A stretch of 43,782 nt of DNA from Caproicibacter sp002399225 (GTDB lineage Bacteria; Bacillota; Clostridia; Oscillospirales; Acutalibacteraceae): assembly GCA_036756705.1 (NCBI GenBank), contig DAIOKN010000018.1, positions 1-43,782 on the forward strand, written 5' to 3'. The position numbers and the translations under genes are program-made. Below, piece by piece: positions 1-7,046 of the stretch. The notes beneath the pieces are model-generated. The model saw only the letters and a list, made by a program, of their open reading frames with translations. It was not told where the DNA came from and searched no databases. The first letter of the stretch is position 1; each line of letters opens with the position of its first letter.

Positions 1-29
1 CGGTACATATTCTATCGGAGGAATCACAA

Positions 30-164
30 ATGAACGAAGAACTTAAAGAACAGCTTGAGATCATGAACGCCAACCTGAACACGGTCGCCCTGAACCAGGC
101 GATGCTGTACGCGGAGCTGAAAGAGATCGAGGGGAGGCTGCCGGAGCAGGAAGCGGAAGGGTAA
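30..164 (+). CDS. Small hypothetical protein, 44 aa
   Basis: A 45-codon ORF opens with ATG and is preceded by GGAGG at 17-21, with normal spacing, so translation is plausible. The product is rich in Glu, Leu and Asn, has no cysteine, no signal peptide and no membrane segment, and should form one or two amphipathic helices (start MNEELKEQLEIMNANLNTV). I do not recognise a family. It lies about 170 bases from the 3' end of tRNA-Leu, a common place for integrated elements, so it may be the last gene of such an element. Only the left edge of the window is visible, so its operon context is unknown. Confidence 0.55.
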   Translation: MNEELKEQLEIMNANLNTVALNQAMLYAELKEIEGRLPEQEAEG

Positions 165-226
165 AACAGCAAATGACACCCTGAATAAATTTCCGGTGTG
201 CCATTATTTTTTATCTAAAATTAGTG

Positions 227-248
227 ATAAGTGTCGTATAAGTGTCGT
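227..248. repeat. Tandem 11-base direct repeat beside tRNA-Leu
   Basis: Two exact head-to-tail copies of ATAAGTGTCGT occupy 227-237 and 238-248. They lie in AT-rich DNA between the small ORF and the tRNA 3' end. Short direct repeats near a tRNA 3' end often are arm-type binding sites of tyrosine integrases. That role is inference here because no integrase lies in the window. Confidence 0.6.
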
Positions 249-282
249 ACAGCCTAAAATAAAGTGTAATAAGAAAGTAATT

Positions 283-327
283 AAAAGCCGCATAAATAGC
301 TGCAAATGCAGCAACCATGCGGCTTTT
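283..327 (-). terminator. Terminator downstream of tRNA-Leu
   Basis: The arms AAAAGCCGCAT (283-293) and ATGCGGCTTTT (317-327) pair over 11 bases, and a smaller GCTGCA/TGCAGC hairpin is nested inside. Read on the minus strand, the structure follows the tRNA 3' end directly and ends in a U-rich tract. Confidence 0.75.
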
Positions 328-334
328 CAAACTT

Positions 335-418
335 TGGTGCGGGTGACAGGACTTGAACCTGCACGGAGAATCCACAAGAACCTAAATCTTGCGTGTCTGC
401 CAATTTCACCACACCCGC
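335..418 (-). tRNA. tRNA-Leu (anticodon UAG)
   Basis: On the minus strand the sequence begins GCGGGTG and ends CACCCGC-A-CCA, giving a perfect 7-base acceptor stem with an encoded CCA. The anticodon stem is CAAGA/TCTTG around the loop TTTAGGT, which places UAG at positions 34-36. The D-arm AATTGGCAGA and T-arm TTCAAGTCC are canonical. The long variable arm and the 84-base length fit a class II tRNA such as Leu. A promoter (449-477) and a terminator (283-327) flank it, so it is a single-gene transcription unit. Confidence 0.96.
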
Positions 419-448
419 GCGTTGCCCGGGCATAAACCGGACTTTTGT

Positions 449-477
449 ATTATACCCCAGATTTAATATCTTGGCAA
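449..477 (-). promoter_or_regulatory. Sigma-A promoter of tRNA-Leu
   Basis: On the minus strand TTGCCA (472-477) is followed by a 17-base spacer and TATAAT (449-454), about 30 bases upstream of the tRNA 5' end. It begins just past the stop codon of the PLP enzyme gene. Confidence 0.8.
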
Positions 478-480
478 CCG

Positions 481-1773
481 TCAAACTTTTAACACACCCT
501 GCTCCAACATCGACTGAGCCGCGAGCATGGCGCCGAGGCGCCCGCTGTGGTAATTCAGCCCGCCCTGCATCCAGGCGGCGTAAGGCTCACGCAACGGCGC
601 ATCGGCGGAAAGTTCAATCGAAGCACCGAGCGTGAACGCCCCTGCCGCCATAATGACTTTGCAGTCGTAGCCGGGCATGTCCCACGGTTCCGGCACAACA
701 AACGAGTCGATCGGCGAGCCCTTCTGCACGCCCTGACAAAATGCGATCAGCGCCGCTTCGTTTTTCAGCAGCAGCGTCTGAATAATGTCTGCCCGGGGCT
801 CATCGTACTTCGGCGAAACTTCATACCCCAAAGACTGGAACAGCGCGGCCGTGAACACCGCCGTTTTCAGCGCTTCTCCGGTCACGTGGGGCGCATGAAA
901 CGCCCCCATGAAAAGTTCCCGGTTGTTGCCGAGCGTTGCTCCAACCTCACGCCCCGCGCCGGGAATGGTCAGTCGGTAGGAGCACCGCTCCACCAGATCC
1001 TTCCTGCCGGCAATATACCCGCCGGTCGGCGCGACTCCGCCGCCGGGATTCTTAATCAGCGAACCCGCCATCAGGTCCGCTCCGCGCGAAACCGGCTCTT
1101 CTTTCTGCACGAACTCGCCGTAGCAGTTGTCCACCATCACAACGCAGTCCGGCGCCTTTTTCTTCGCAATCTTCGCAATCTTTTCGATTTCCTCCACGAG
1201 AAGAGACGGCCTCAGGCTGTACCCGCGCGAGCGCTGGATATATACCATTCGGATTTTTGGGCTGACGCGGCGCTCAATTTCCTCGTAATCCGGTTTTCCC
1301 TCCGGAGTCAGATCAACCTGCTCATATCGGATGCCGAATTCTTTGAGCGTTCCGATTCCGTTCCCGGTCAGGCCGATGACGGACTGAAGCGTATCGTAGG
1401 GAAGACCGGTCACGCTCAGCATCGTGTCGCCGGGGCGGAGGACTCCGAACAGTGCGACGGTCAGCGCGTGAGTGCCGCAGACAAAATTATGGCGCACCAG
1501 CGCATCCTGGGCTCCGAAAGCATCCGCGTACACGCGGTCGAGCGTCTCGCGGCCGCGGTCTCCATAGCCATACCCGGTGGAAGCCGCAAAATGACTTTCG
1601 CTCACGCTGTTTTTGATAAATGCCGCCAGCATTTTCTGCTGGTTGTAATCCGTCGTCCGGTCGATTCTTTCCATCTGCGGCCGGATTTCTTTTTCTGTCC
1701 CCTCCGCCGCTTTCAGAATTCTTTGATCAATTTTAAAATACGGATACAAACCGTCATCGACTCCTCTGTCCAA
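481..1773 (-). CDS. YnbB-like PLP enzyme (methionine gamma-lyase family / 'aluminium resistance' protein)
   Basis: The 430-residue product has the fold-type I PLP pattern of the YnbB family: an Asp in VMVDNCYGE (D215) to hold the pyridine nitrogen and a candidate Schiff-base lysine in GSLIKNPGGG (K241). Tyr/Gly-rich substrate-site segments such as ASTGYGYGD are also present. The family is annotated as methionine gamma-lyase-like, but the reaction is poorly established. The listed start is TTG; a second in-frame TTG at codon 9 has AGAGGAG 11 bases upstream and could be the true start. It follows the Nudix gene by 28 bases, so the two are probably cotranscribed. The protein is probably cytosolic. 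Confidence 0.85.
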   Translation of the reverse strand: MDRGVDDGLYPYFKIDQRILKAAEGTEKEIRPQMERIDRTTDYNQQKMLAAFIKNSVSESHFAASTGYGYGDRGRETLDRVYADAFGAQDALVRHNFVCGTHALTVALFGVLRPGDTMLSVTGLPYDTLQSVIGLTGNGIGTLKEFGIRYEQVDLTPEGKPDYEEIERRVSPKIRMVYIQRSRGYSLRPSLLVEEIEKIAKIAKKKAPDCVVMVDNCYGEFVQKEEPVSRGADLMAGSLIKNPGGGVAPTGGYIAGRKDLVERCSYRLTIPGAGREVGATLGNNRELFMGAFHAPHVTGEALKTAVFTAALFQSLGYEVSPKYDEPRADIIQTLLLKNEAALIAFCQGVQKGSPIDSFVVPEPWDMPGYDCKVIMAAGAFTLGASIELSADAPLREPYAAWMQGGLNYHSGRLGAMLAAQSMLEQGVLKV

Positions 1774-1801
1774 ATTCTCTCGATACCTCTCGGCAAGCCG
1801 T

Positions 1802-2230
1802 TTAAGAAAGGTCTTCCGTGCCTTTTTCCTTCAGGTAGGCGGCGGCTTCCTCAAACAGCGCGACGTCGTTCGAAAAGGTGATCTCCTTTTTTGCCTCGCC
1901 GTAAGAAAACCATCCGGCGTCCAGAATTTCTTCTTTCTGCGTTTTCAGGACGCGGCTTTTGGCTTCTGCGAGAAAATAGACAACATCTTTCCAGATCTCT
2001 TTTCCCGGACTATATGAGTTCACCCGGCGGAAACCGGTGTCGAGTTCAACCGTCAGGCCGGTTTCCTCTCTGATTTCCCGCAGCGCGGTCTGGGTTTCAT
2101 TTTCTCCGCTTTCCACATGCCCTTTTGGGAAGGCCCAGTGCCCTCCGTTGACATGCCGGATCAGCAGAAACCGGACGGCTCCGCCCTCCCTTGTAAAGAT
2201 GACCGCCCCGCAGGATTTTTCTTTTTTCAT
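1802..2230 (-). CDS. Nudix hydrolase
   Basis: The 142-residue protein contains a complete Nudix box at residues 37-59, beginning GHVESGEN and ending REIREETGL, with all metal-binding glutamates. The family hydrolyses nucleoside diphosphates linked to another group. The short single-domain form and the WAFPKGHVE lead-in resemble diadenosine tetraphosphate hydrolases, but the substrate cannot be fixed from sequence. The ATG start has AAGGAG nine bases upstream. It lies between the patatin gene (68 bases upstream) and the PLP enzyme gene (28 bases downstream) on the same strand, suggesting one operon. Confidence 0.9.
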   Translation of the reverse strand: MKKEKSCGAVIFTREGGAVRFLLIRHVNGGHWAFPKGHVESGENETQTALREIREETGLTVELDTGFRRVNSYSPGKEIWKDVVYFLAEAKSRVLKTQKEEILDAGWFSYGEAKKEITFSNDVALFEEAAAYLKEKGTEDLS

Positions 2231-2298
2231 TTCGGTTCTCCTTAAATTCTACAGGTAAAATGGAATTTTCTGTCGTCTGGCAAAAGGCCGAGGCGGAT

Positions 2299-3156
2299 TC
2301 ACGCCGGGATCGTCTCTTCCCGGCGCAAAAATTCAGGCAGTGCGCGCGCGTCTTTGTATCCTTTTTGGTACATTTGTTCCATGCGGGCTCTGCTCTTTGT
2401 CAGCGTCCGCATCCCACAGCAGCTGTCCGGTGCAATCATCAGGACTTTCCCCTGTTCCGCATACTGCTTTGCAAGGGCGACCCCGTCGTTGTATTTTTGG
2501 TAGCGAAGCAGAAGACTGTCCGCGGCTTTCGGGTATCTGCGCCGCAGCAGCCGGGCGAACGGAGCGTCTTTCTTTTGAAGTCTGACGGTGTCCAGTGGCT
2601 TTGTGAGGATGACGGCAATCTTCGTGCAGCCGTCGCGGAAGGCCTTTTCAATCGGGACAGGGTCGGCAATTCCGCCGTCGTAATACGGGATGCCGCGCAC
2701 AAAGTAGGGCCTGCAAACCAGCGGAATGCTGGAGGAAGCCTCCAAGATATGGTAGTGATCCTGCGCCATGTCGCTTTTGTCAAAATAGGTTGGTTTCCCG
2801 GTCAGGGCGTTCATGGCAACGACTTTCATCACGCTGTGCGATTTTTGGAGGACCTCAAAATTCAGCGGGTTTTCCCCGCTTAGGCAAGAAAGCTTTCCGT
2901 ACACATAATCCATATCGATATAGGAGCCGGTGTGAAGCAGGTTATGCAAACTCATGTACTGCTTTCGAAACGTATACTCTAGATAGAATTGATAGTTTCT
3001 GCCCTTCTGTCTTCCAAGAAAAGAAGCGATGTTGGCGCTGCCCGCGGAAACGCCGATACAGTAATCAAATTGGATCCCATGGTCCAGACAATAGTCGAAA
3101 ACCCCGGCGCCGTAAATCCCGCGAAGGCCGCCGCCGACATCCACAACCCCCGTCAT
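2299..3156 (-). CDS. Patatin-like phospholipase
   Basis: The protein (285 residues) shows the full patatin signature. The oxyanion loop GGGLRG lies at about residues 8-13, the nucleophile elbow GVSAGS has Ser37, and the catalytic Asp lies in the DGG motif at about residue 160. It should be a Ser-Asp dyad lipid acyl hydrolase, probably cytosolic or membrane-associated because no signal peptide is present. An ATG six codons further upstream also opens the frame, but its codons overlap the GGAGG that serves the second ATG. I therefore chose 3156, which has a 9-base spacing. A promoter is visible at 3216-3244. The substrate is unknown. Confidence 0.9.
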   Translation of the reverse strand: MTGVVDVGGGLRGIYGAGVFDYCLDHGIQFDYCIGVSAGSANIASFLGRQKGRNYQFYLEYTFRKQYMSLHNLLHTGSYIDMDYVYGKLSCLSGENPLNFEVLQKSHSVMKVVAMNALTGKPTYFDKSDMAQDHYHILEASSSIPLVCRPYFVRGIPYYDGGIADPVPIEKAFRDGCTKIAVILTKPLDTVRLQKKDAPFARLLRRRYPKAADSLLLRYQKYNDGVALAKQYAEQGKVLMIAPDSCCGMRTLTKSRARMEQMYQKGYKDARALPEFLRREETIPA

Positions 3157-3215
3157 AAAACAACACTCCTCCATCGAATAAAATCCGCTTTGCCATATGA
3201 AAAAGCGTTGTTTTT

Positions 3216-3244
3216 AGTATAACACAGAATTGTGCCAACGGCAA
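3216..3244 (-). promoter_or_regulatory. Promoter of the patatin-Nudix-YnbB operon
   Basis: On the minus strand TTGCCG (3239-3244), a 17-base spacer and TATACT (3216-3221) form a good sigma-A promoter about 60 bases upstream of the patatin start codon. Confidence 0.6.
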
Positions 3245-3300
3245 AAAATGCCGCTGATTTTGGCGGGGCGATCTTCCGTTTAAAATGTTTAGATGCCTTT

Positions 3301-4005
3301 TTAAGAAAAGCGAATGGCTAGGCTGCCGAATGAAACGCTGCCTGTCAGCAGGAGGGTCGGCGCCCCGGGATCGGGCGGCATCTGCCCGGTGGGAGTATTC
3401 ACCACCCCGCAGACCACATGAACTTGGTCGATGACGCGCCAGCTTTTCGGGACGTAGAGGATCATTTCTCCGAAGCTTGCGTCGATGCGAACCTCGGCTC
3501 CTTCCGGGCTGAGCCGGACCTGATCAAAATAGACGCTCAGCTTGCCGAAAGACGAGGTGAGATGCGCGCTTTTCAAGCTTTCGGAATGCAGGTATTTGCA
3601 GGATTCGCAAAAGCTGGAATTGACGAAGAGGTCGTCTCCATCAAGATTTTCCACCGATTTTTGGCAAAAATCCGCGCCGTGCGGGTTCCCCCAGCCAAAA
3701 TGGCAGCGGTTACGAAAAATCATGCTCAGGCCGATTGCGGCGAGAAAAGCCGCAAGAATTAACTGCCAGAAAGAAAATTCAAGCAGGTGGAGCGGCCGCT
3801 GATAAATCAGATAGCACAGCGCCAGCGGGATCAGCAGGCCGAAAAAGTTCGGACCCGCCAGACTGCTCAGAAATACGGCTGCAAACAGGATGGTTGCCGC
3901 AACGCTCCAAAATCCGATGCCGGCAAAGGCGCCGGTTTGGCCCGCAACCACAAAGATTGCCGCCGCCAAGAAGAATATGCCCCAGAACCAGTTTCTATGT
4001 TTCAT
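3301..4005 (-). CDS. LiaF-like membrane protein
   Basis: The 234-residue protein has four hydrophobic segments in its first about 100 residues (near 5-22, 28-50, 55-70 and 78-97), then a soluble beta-rich half. That half contains the repeated pattern SSFGKLSVYFD and ASFGEMILYVP, typical of the LiaF / 'cell wall-active antibiotics response' C-terminal domain. LiaF-type proteins sense or damp envelope stress signalling. A Cys-containing insert (CESCKYLH, plus other cysteines) between the halves is unusual and could bind metal. The gene overlaps the upstream LytTR gene by 11 bases, so the pair is translationally coupled and the membrane protein probably modulates that regulator. Confidence 0.8.
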   Translation of the reverse strand: MKHRNWFWGIFFLAAAIFVVAGQTGAFAGIGFWSVAATILFAAVFLSSLAGPNFFGLLIPLALCYLIYQRPLHLLEFSFWQLILAAFLAAIGLSMIFRNRCHFGWGNPHGADFCQKSVENLDGDDLFVNSSFCESCKYLHSESLKSAHLTSSFGKLSVYFDQVRLSPEGAEVRIDASFGEMILYVPKSWRVIDQVHVVCGVVNTPTGQMPPDPGAPTLLLTGSVSFGSLAIRFS

Positions 4006-4459
4006 AGGTTCCCCTTTCTTTCAATCGCTGCCGCAGTTCCTTCCAGTAATACCGCGACGCATAAACCTGTTTGTGGCTTCCTGTAAACTGGATCAGGCTG
4101 GAAGAAGCCAGATTCCGCGTGACGGAGTAAATCTGCCGGATGTTCACAATGGTTGATTTGGCCGCCCGCACAAAGTTTCGGGGCAGCATTTGTTCCAACT
4201 CATACAGCCGGTATTTTGCGAGGAAAGCGTCGTCTTTTGTATGGGCGTAAACGTGTTCCCCCTCCGTTTCAAAGAACAGAATGTCGTCAAGCGAAAAATA
4301 ATACTCCTGATTTTGCTTGTAAAAGGTGATTTTCGGCCCGGGTTTCGACTGTTCCAGCAAAAACCGTTGAATTTTCCGGACGGAGTCGTCCACATGCCTG
4401 CACCGGATCAGCACTTCGTCTTCCTCCGGGCCGTCCGTGATCTCAATGCGAACTTTCAT
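3995..4459 (-). CDS. LytTR-family DNA-binding regulator
   Basis: The 154-residue protein has a LytTR DNA-binding domain from about residue 53 onward. It shows the segments DDILFFETEGEHVYAHT, NFVRAAKSTIVNIRQI and a C-terminal YASRYYWKELRQRL. There is no receiver domain; the first 50 residues form a small alpha/beta region. This is the stand-alone LytTR type often paired with a LiaF-like membrane protein, as here by an 11-base overlap. The start has AGAGGTGATGAG just upstream. The likely role is a membrane-responsive transcription factor acting on its own operon, which is inference. Confidence 0.88.
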   Translation of the reverse strand: MKVRIEITDGPEEDEVLIRCRHVDDSVRKIQRFLLEQSKPGPKITFYKQNQEYYFSLDDILFFETEGEHVYAHTKDDAFLAKYRLYELEQMLPRNFVRAAKSTIVNIRQIYSVTRNLASSSLIQFTGSHKQVYASRYYWKELRQRLKERGTYET

Positions 4460-4480
4460 CTCATCACCTCTTACGCGCCT

Positions 4481-4509
4481 AGTATAGCGGCTTTTTTAAA
4501 AAATGAAAA
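4481..4509 (-). promoter_or_regulatory. Putative promoter of the LytTR/LiaF-like pair
   Basis: On the minus strand TTTTCA (4504-4509), a 17-base spacer containing a T6A6 run, and TATACT (4481-4486) precede the LytTR gene by 21 bases. The -35 box is weak, which would fit dependence on an activator. Confidence 0.45.
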
Positions 4510-4604
4510 GCAGTTTCGGGCAACCGGTTGCTTCCGGGCGGTAACAGGGCGTTCCCTACCGTCAAGCAGCGTTAAAATGCGGCGGTTTTCCTCTGCCGGT
4601 CTTG

Positions 4605-4633
4605 TTGTAATTGACAGGGCATGGGAATATAAT
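4605..4633 (+). promoter_or_regulatory. Promoter of the LRR-VWA-MoxR operon
   Basis: TTGTAA (4605-4610), 17 bases, then TATAAT (4628-4633). A perfect TTGACA sits at 4611-4616 but is only 11 bases from the -10, so the upstream TTGTAA is the better -35. It is divergent from the LytTR promoter. Confidence 0.6.
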
Positions 4634-4683
4634 AAAACTGGTTTTTTACAAGGCCCGGGCTTAGGAAAGGAGTGGCTTTCGGG

Positions 4684-5652
4684 TTGAACCTGCAATATAT
4701 CCGTGTGCCGGACGGCGCGGCGGTCCTTGCTTGCACCGGCTCCGGCGCCTCGGTCCGCCTTCCGGATAAAGTGGACGGGCTGCCGGTCAAAGAAATCTGC
4801 CCCTATGCGTTTTCCGCCCCGGGCGCCGCCGCCGCGCACTTGCCGCCGGGCGCTGACATTCGCGAGGCTTCAGTGAGTGTCCCGGCGGAGCCGGAGGGCA
4901 CAGGGCATTTCCTCGGCGGGGAGTTTCTGCGCCAGCTCCGGCTGCCGGCCAGGCTGCGGTCGGTCGGCGCCTATGCCTTTTATAACTGTACGGGGCTTTC
5001 CCGCATCGTGCTGGGCGCCGGTTCCGCACAGGTCGGGAACGGGGCGCTCATGAACTGCGCCGGGCTGGAAGAAATCGCCGTCGAGGCCCCGTCCACGGAA
5101 AAGACCTGCCTGCCGGGGTTTCTGGCGGAGCTTCAGCGGGAAGTCCGGGCTGTGTTCCGCTTTGGAGGAAAAGAATCGGTCTGGATCTTTCCGGAGTATT
5201 ATGAGGAATCCGTCGAAAACTGCCCCGCCCGCATCTTTGAACATTTTATCCGGGGGGCTGGGTTCCGGTACCGGCAGTGTTTCCGAGGCGACCGCTTGGA
5301 CGCGGAAAGCTATGATGAGCAGTTTCAGCCGGCGCGGAACGAAACAGGGCGGGGGGCGCTGCTGCACATTGCGCTTTGGCGCCTGCGCCGGCCGGACCGC
5401 CTTTCGGAAGAAGCCGGAAAGCGGTACCTGGCTTTTTTAAAAGAGAATGCGGCGGCGGCCGCTCAACTGCTGATCCGGGAAGACGACCCGGAGGGGCTTT
5501 CCTTTCTGGCTTCCCGCGGCGCTTTTACCCCGGAAGAAATCGGCGCCGCGGCGGAGCAGGCTTCCCGTCTGGAGCGCGCCCGGTGCCTCGGCGTGCTGCT
5601 CCATGAACGGCAGAGCCGCTTCCCCAAGAAGAACAAAACGTTTGATCTTTAG
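4684..5652 (+). CDS. Leucine-rich repeat / helical-repeat protein
   Basis: The 322-residue protein has an N-terminal BspA-type leucine-rich repeat region to about residue 140, with segments such as LRSVGAYAFYNCTGLSRIVL and NGALMNCAGLEEIAV. The C-terminal half is helical, and its last 90 residues (KRYLAFLKENAAAAAQLL onward) look ankyrin-like. No signal peptide or anchor is seen, so it is probably cytosolic, unlike most BspA-type proteins. A GTG at 4672 is in frame but overlaps the AAAGGAG (4666-4672), so I chose the TTG at 4684, 11 bases after it. Both domains are binding scaffolds. It is the first gene of an operon with VWA and MoxR genes, which suggests a substrate adaptor. The function is otherwise unknown. 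Confidence 0.75.
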   Translation: MNLQYIRVPDGAAVLACTGSGASVRLPDKVDGLPVKEICPYAFSAPGAAAAHLPPGADIREASVSVPAEPEGTGHFLGGEFLRQLRLPARLRSVGAYAFYNCTGLSRIVLGAGSAQVGNGALMNCAGLEEIAVEAPSTEKTCLPGFLAELQREVRAVFRFGGKESVWIFPEYYEESVENCPARIFEHFIRGAGFRYRQCFRGDRLDAESYDEQFQPARNETGRGALLHIALWRLRRPDRLSEEAGKRYLAFLKENAAAAAQLLIREDDPEGLSFLASRGAFTPEEIGAAAEQASRLERARCLGVLLHERQSRFPKKNKTFDL

Positions 5653-5678
5653 AACTTTTTTAGGAGAGCAGGTGTGAA

Positions 5679-7046
5679 ATGGAAGATAAAACAGAAGAGC
5701 GGGTCCGCGGCATCGGGGACCGCATCCTGAAAGAATCGCGCACGGACTTATATCTTCAGATGAGATTTCTCGACCTCGCGCTCAGCGCTCTTTCCTATGA
5801 AATGCGGCCCGGCACACAGTTCCTCGGCACAGACGGCGCGCGTCTGTTTTACGACCCGGACCGCCTGTTTCTCCGCTACCGGCAGAGCCGGGTCCTGGTC
5901 AACCGCGGGTACCTTCACTGCGTGCTCCACTGCGTCTTCCGCCACCTCTGGAAACAGCCGGGAAAGGATCGGGAACTTTGGGATCTGGCCTGCGACGTCG
6001 CGATGGAATCCGTGCTGGACGGCATTTCCCTACGCTGCGTGCGGCAGCCACCCTCATGGTACCGCCGGAATTTTTACGATCTTCTGCGCGGAAAGGTCAA
6101 GGTACCGACGGCGGAGCGGGTTTATGCCGAACTTTGCCGCATGGCGCCGGACGGCGCGGCGCGGAACCGGCTTTCGCAGGAATTCCGAATCGACGACCAT
6201 TCCTTCTGGCCGTCCCCGGAAAAGAGGCCGCCCGCCGAAATGCCGCCGCTACAGCAGAAGTGGGATGATATCAGCCGGAAGATGCAGACCGGCATGGAGA
6301 CGCTTTCCAAAGATCCGGCCCGGAATGCCCAGGCGCTGCTTTCCCAGGTGCGGGTGGAAAACCGGGAACGGTACGATTACCGCCGCTTCCTGCGGAAATT
6401 TGCTGTTCTGCGGGAAGAGATGAGGCTCGATACCGATTCCTTTGATCCGATCCTTTACACTTACGGGATGCGCCTGTACGGCAATCTGCCGCTGATTGAG
6501 CCGCAGGAGACGCGCGAAGAGCGCCGGATTGAGGACTTCGTCATCGCGGTGGATACCTCCATGTCCTGCTCCGGGCGGCTGGTGCGCTCCTTCCTCGAAC
6601 AGACCTATTCCATCCTGAAAGAAACGGAAAGCTTCTTCCGCAGCGTCAACATCCACATCATCCAATCCGATGAGACCGTCCGGTCCGACCGGAAGATCAC
6701 AAATGAAGAGGAACTGCGGGACTATATGGATCATTTCGAACTGATCGGCAACGGCGGCACGGATTTTCGCCCGGTGTTCCGCTATGTGGACAAGCTGCTG
6801 CAAAAGAAGGAGTTCCGGCACCTGAAGGGTCTGATCTATTTTACAGACGGCCGGGGCGAGTTCCCGAAGCGCCGTCCCCCCTATGACGTCGCGTTTGTCT
6901 TCCTGCGGGAAGACTTTACCGACGCGGACGTGCCGCCGTGGGCGATGAAGCTGATCCTGGAGCCGGACGACCTGACAAAGCCGCCCGAGCCGGCCGGGGA
7001 AGATCAAATCGAAGACTGGGAGGATTTGCCCCATTATGAATATTAA
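5679..7046 (+). CDS. VWA-like protein with degenerate metallopeptidase-like N-terminus (DUF2201-like)
   Basis: The 455-residue protein ends in a VWA-like domain with a complete MIDAS motif DTSMS (D292, S294, S296) after FVIAV. The N-terminal half resembles the predicted metallopeptidase region of DUF2201 proteins. Where HExxH would stand it reads HCVLHCVFRH (H80, H84, H89), so the catalytic Glu is a Cys. The two histidines and the later acidic DLACD segment remain, which suggests a metal site without normal protease chemistry. It starts 27 bases after the LRR gene and its last 11 bases overlap the MoxR gene. VWA proteins paired with MoxR ATPases act as substrate or metal-insertion partners; that role is inferred here. 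Confidence 0.85.
   Translation: MEDKTEERVRGIGDRILKESRTDLYLQMRFLDLALSALSYEMRPGTQFLGTDGARLFYDPDRLFLRYRQSRVLVNRGYLHCVLHCVFRHLWKQPGKDRELWDLACDVAMESVLDGISLRCVRQPPSWYRRNFYDLLRGKVKVPTAERVYAELCRMAPDGAARNRLSQEFRIDDHSFWPSPEKRPPAEMPPLQQKWDDISRKMQTGMETLSKDPARNAQALLSQVRVENRERYDYRRFLRKFAVLREEMRLDTDSFDPILYTYGMRLYGNLPLIEPQETREERRIEDFVIAVDTSMSCSGRLVRSFLEQTYSILKETESFFRSVNIHIIQSDETVRSDRKITNEEELRDYMDHFELIGNGGTDFRPVFRYVDKLLQKKEFRHLKGLIYFTDGRGEFPKRRPPYDVAFVFLREDFTDADVPPWAMKLILEPDDLTKPPEPAGEDQIEDWEDLPHYEY

Noticed and set aside
196..484. ORFs of 67-80 codons reading through the tRNA-Leu region on both strands
   Set aside because: They translate the tRNA itself (VTGLEPA-type and LADTQDLGS-type peptides) and have no RBS.
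4672..4683. GTG start for the LRR protein
   Set aside because: It overlaps the AAAGGAG that must serve as the RBS; the TTG at 4684 has usable spacing.
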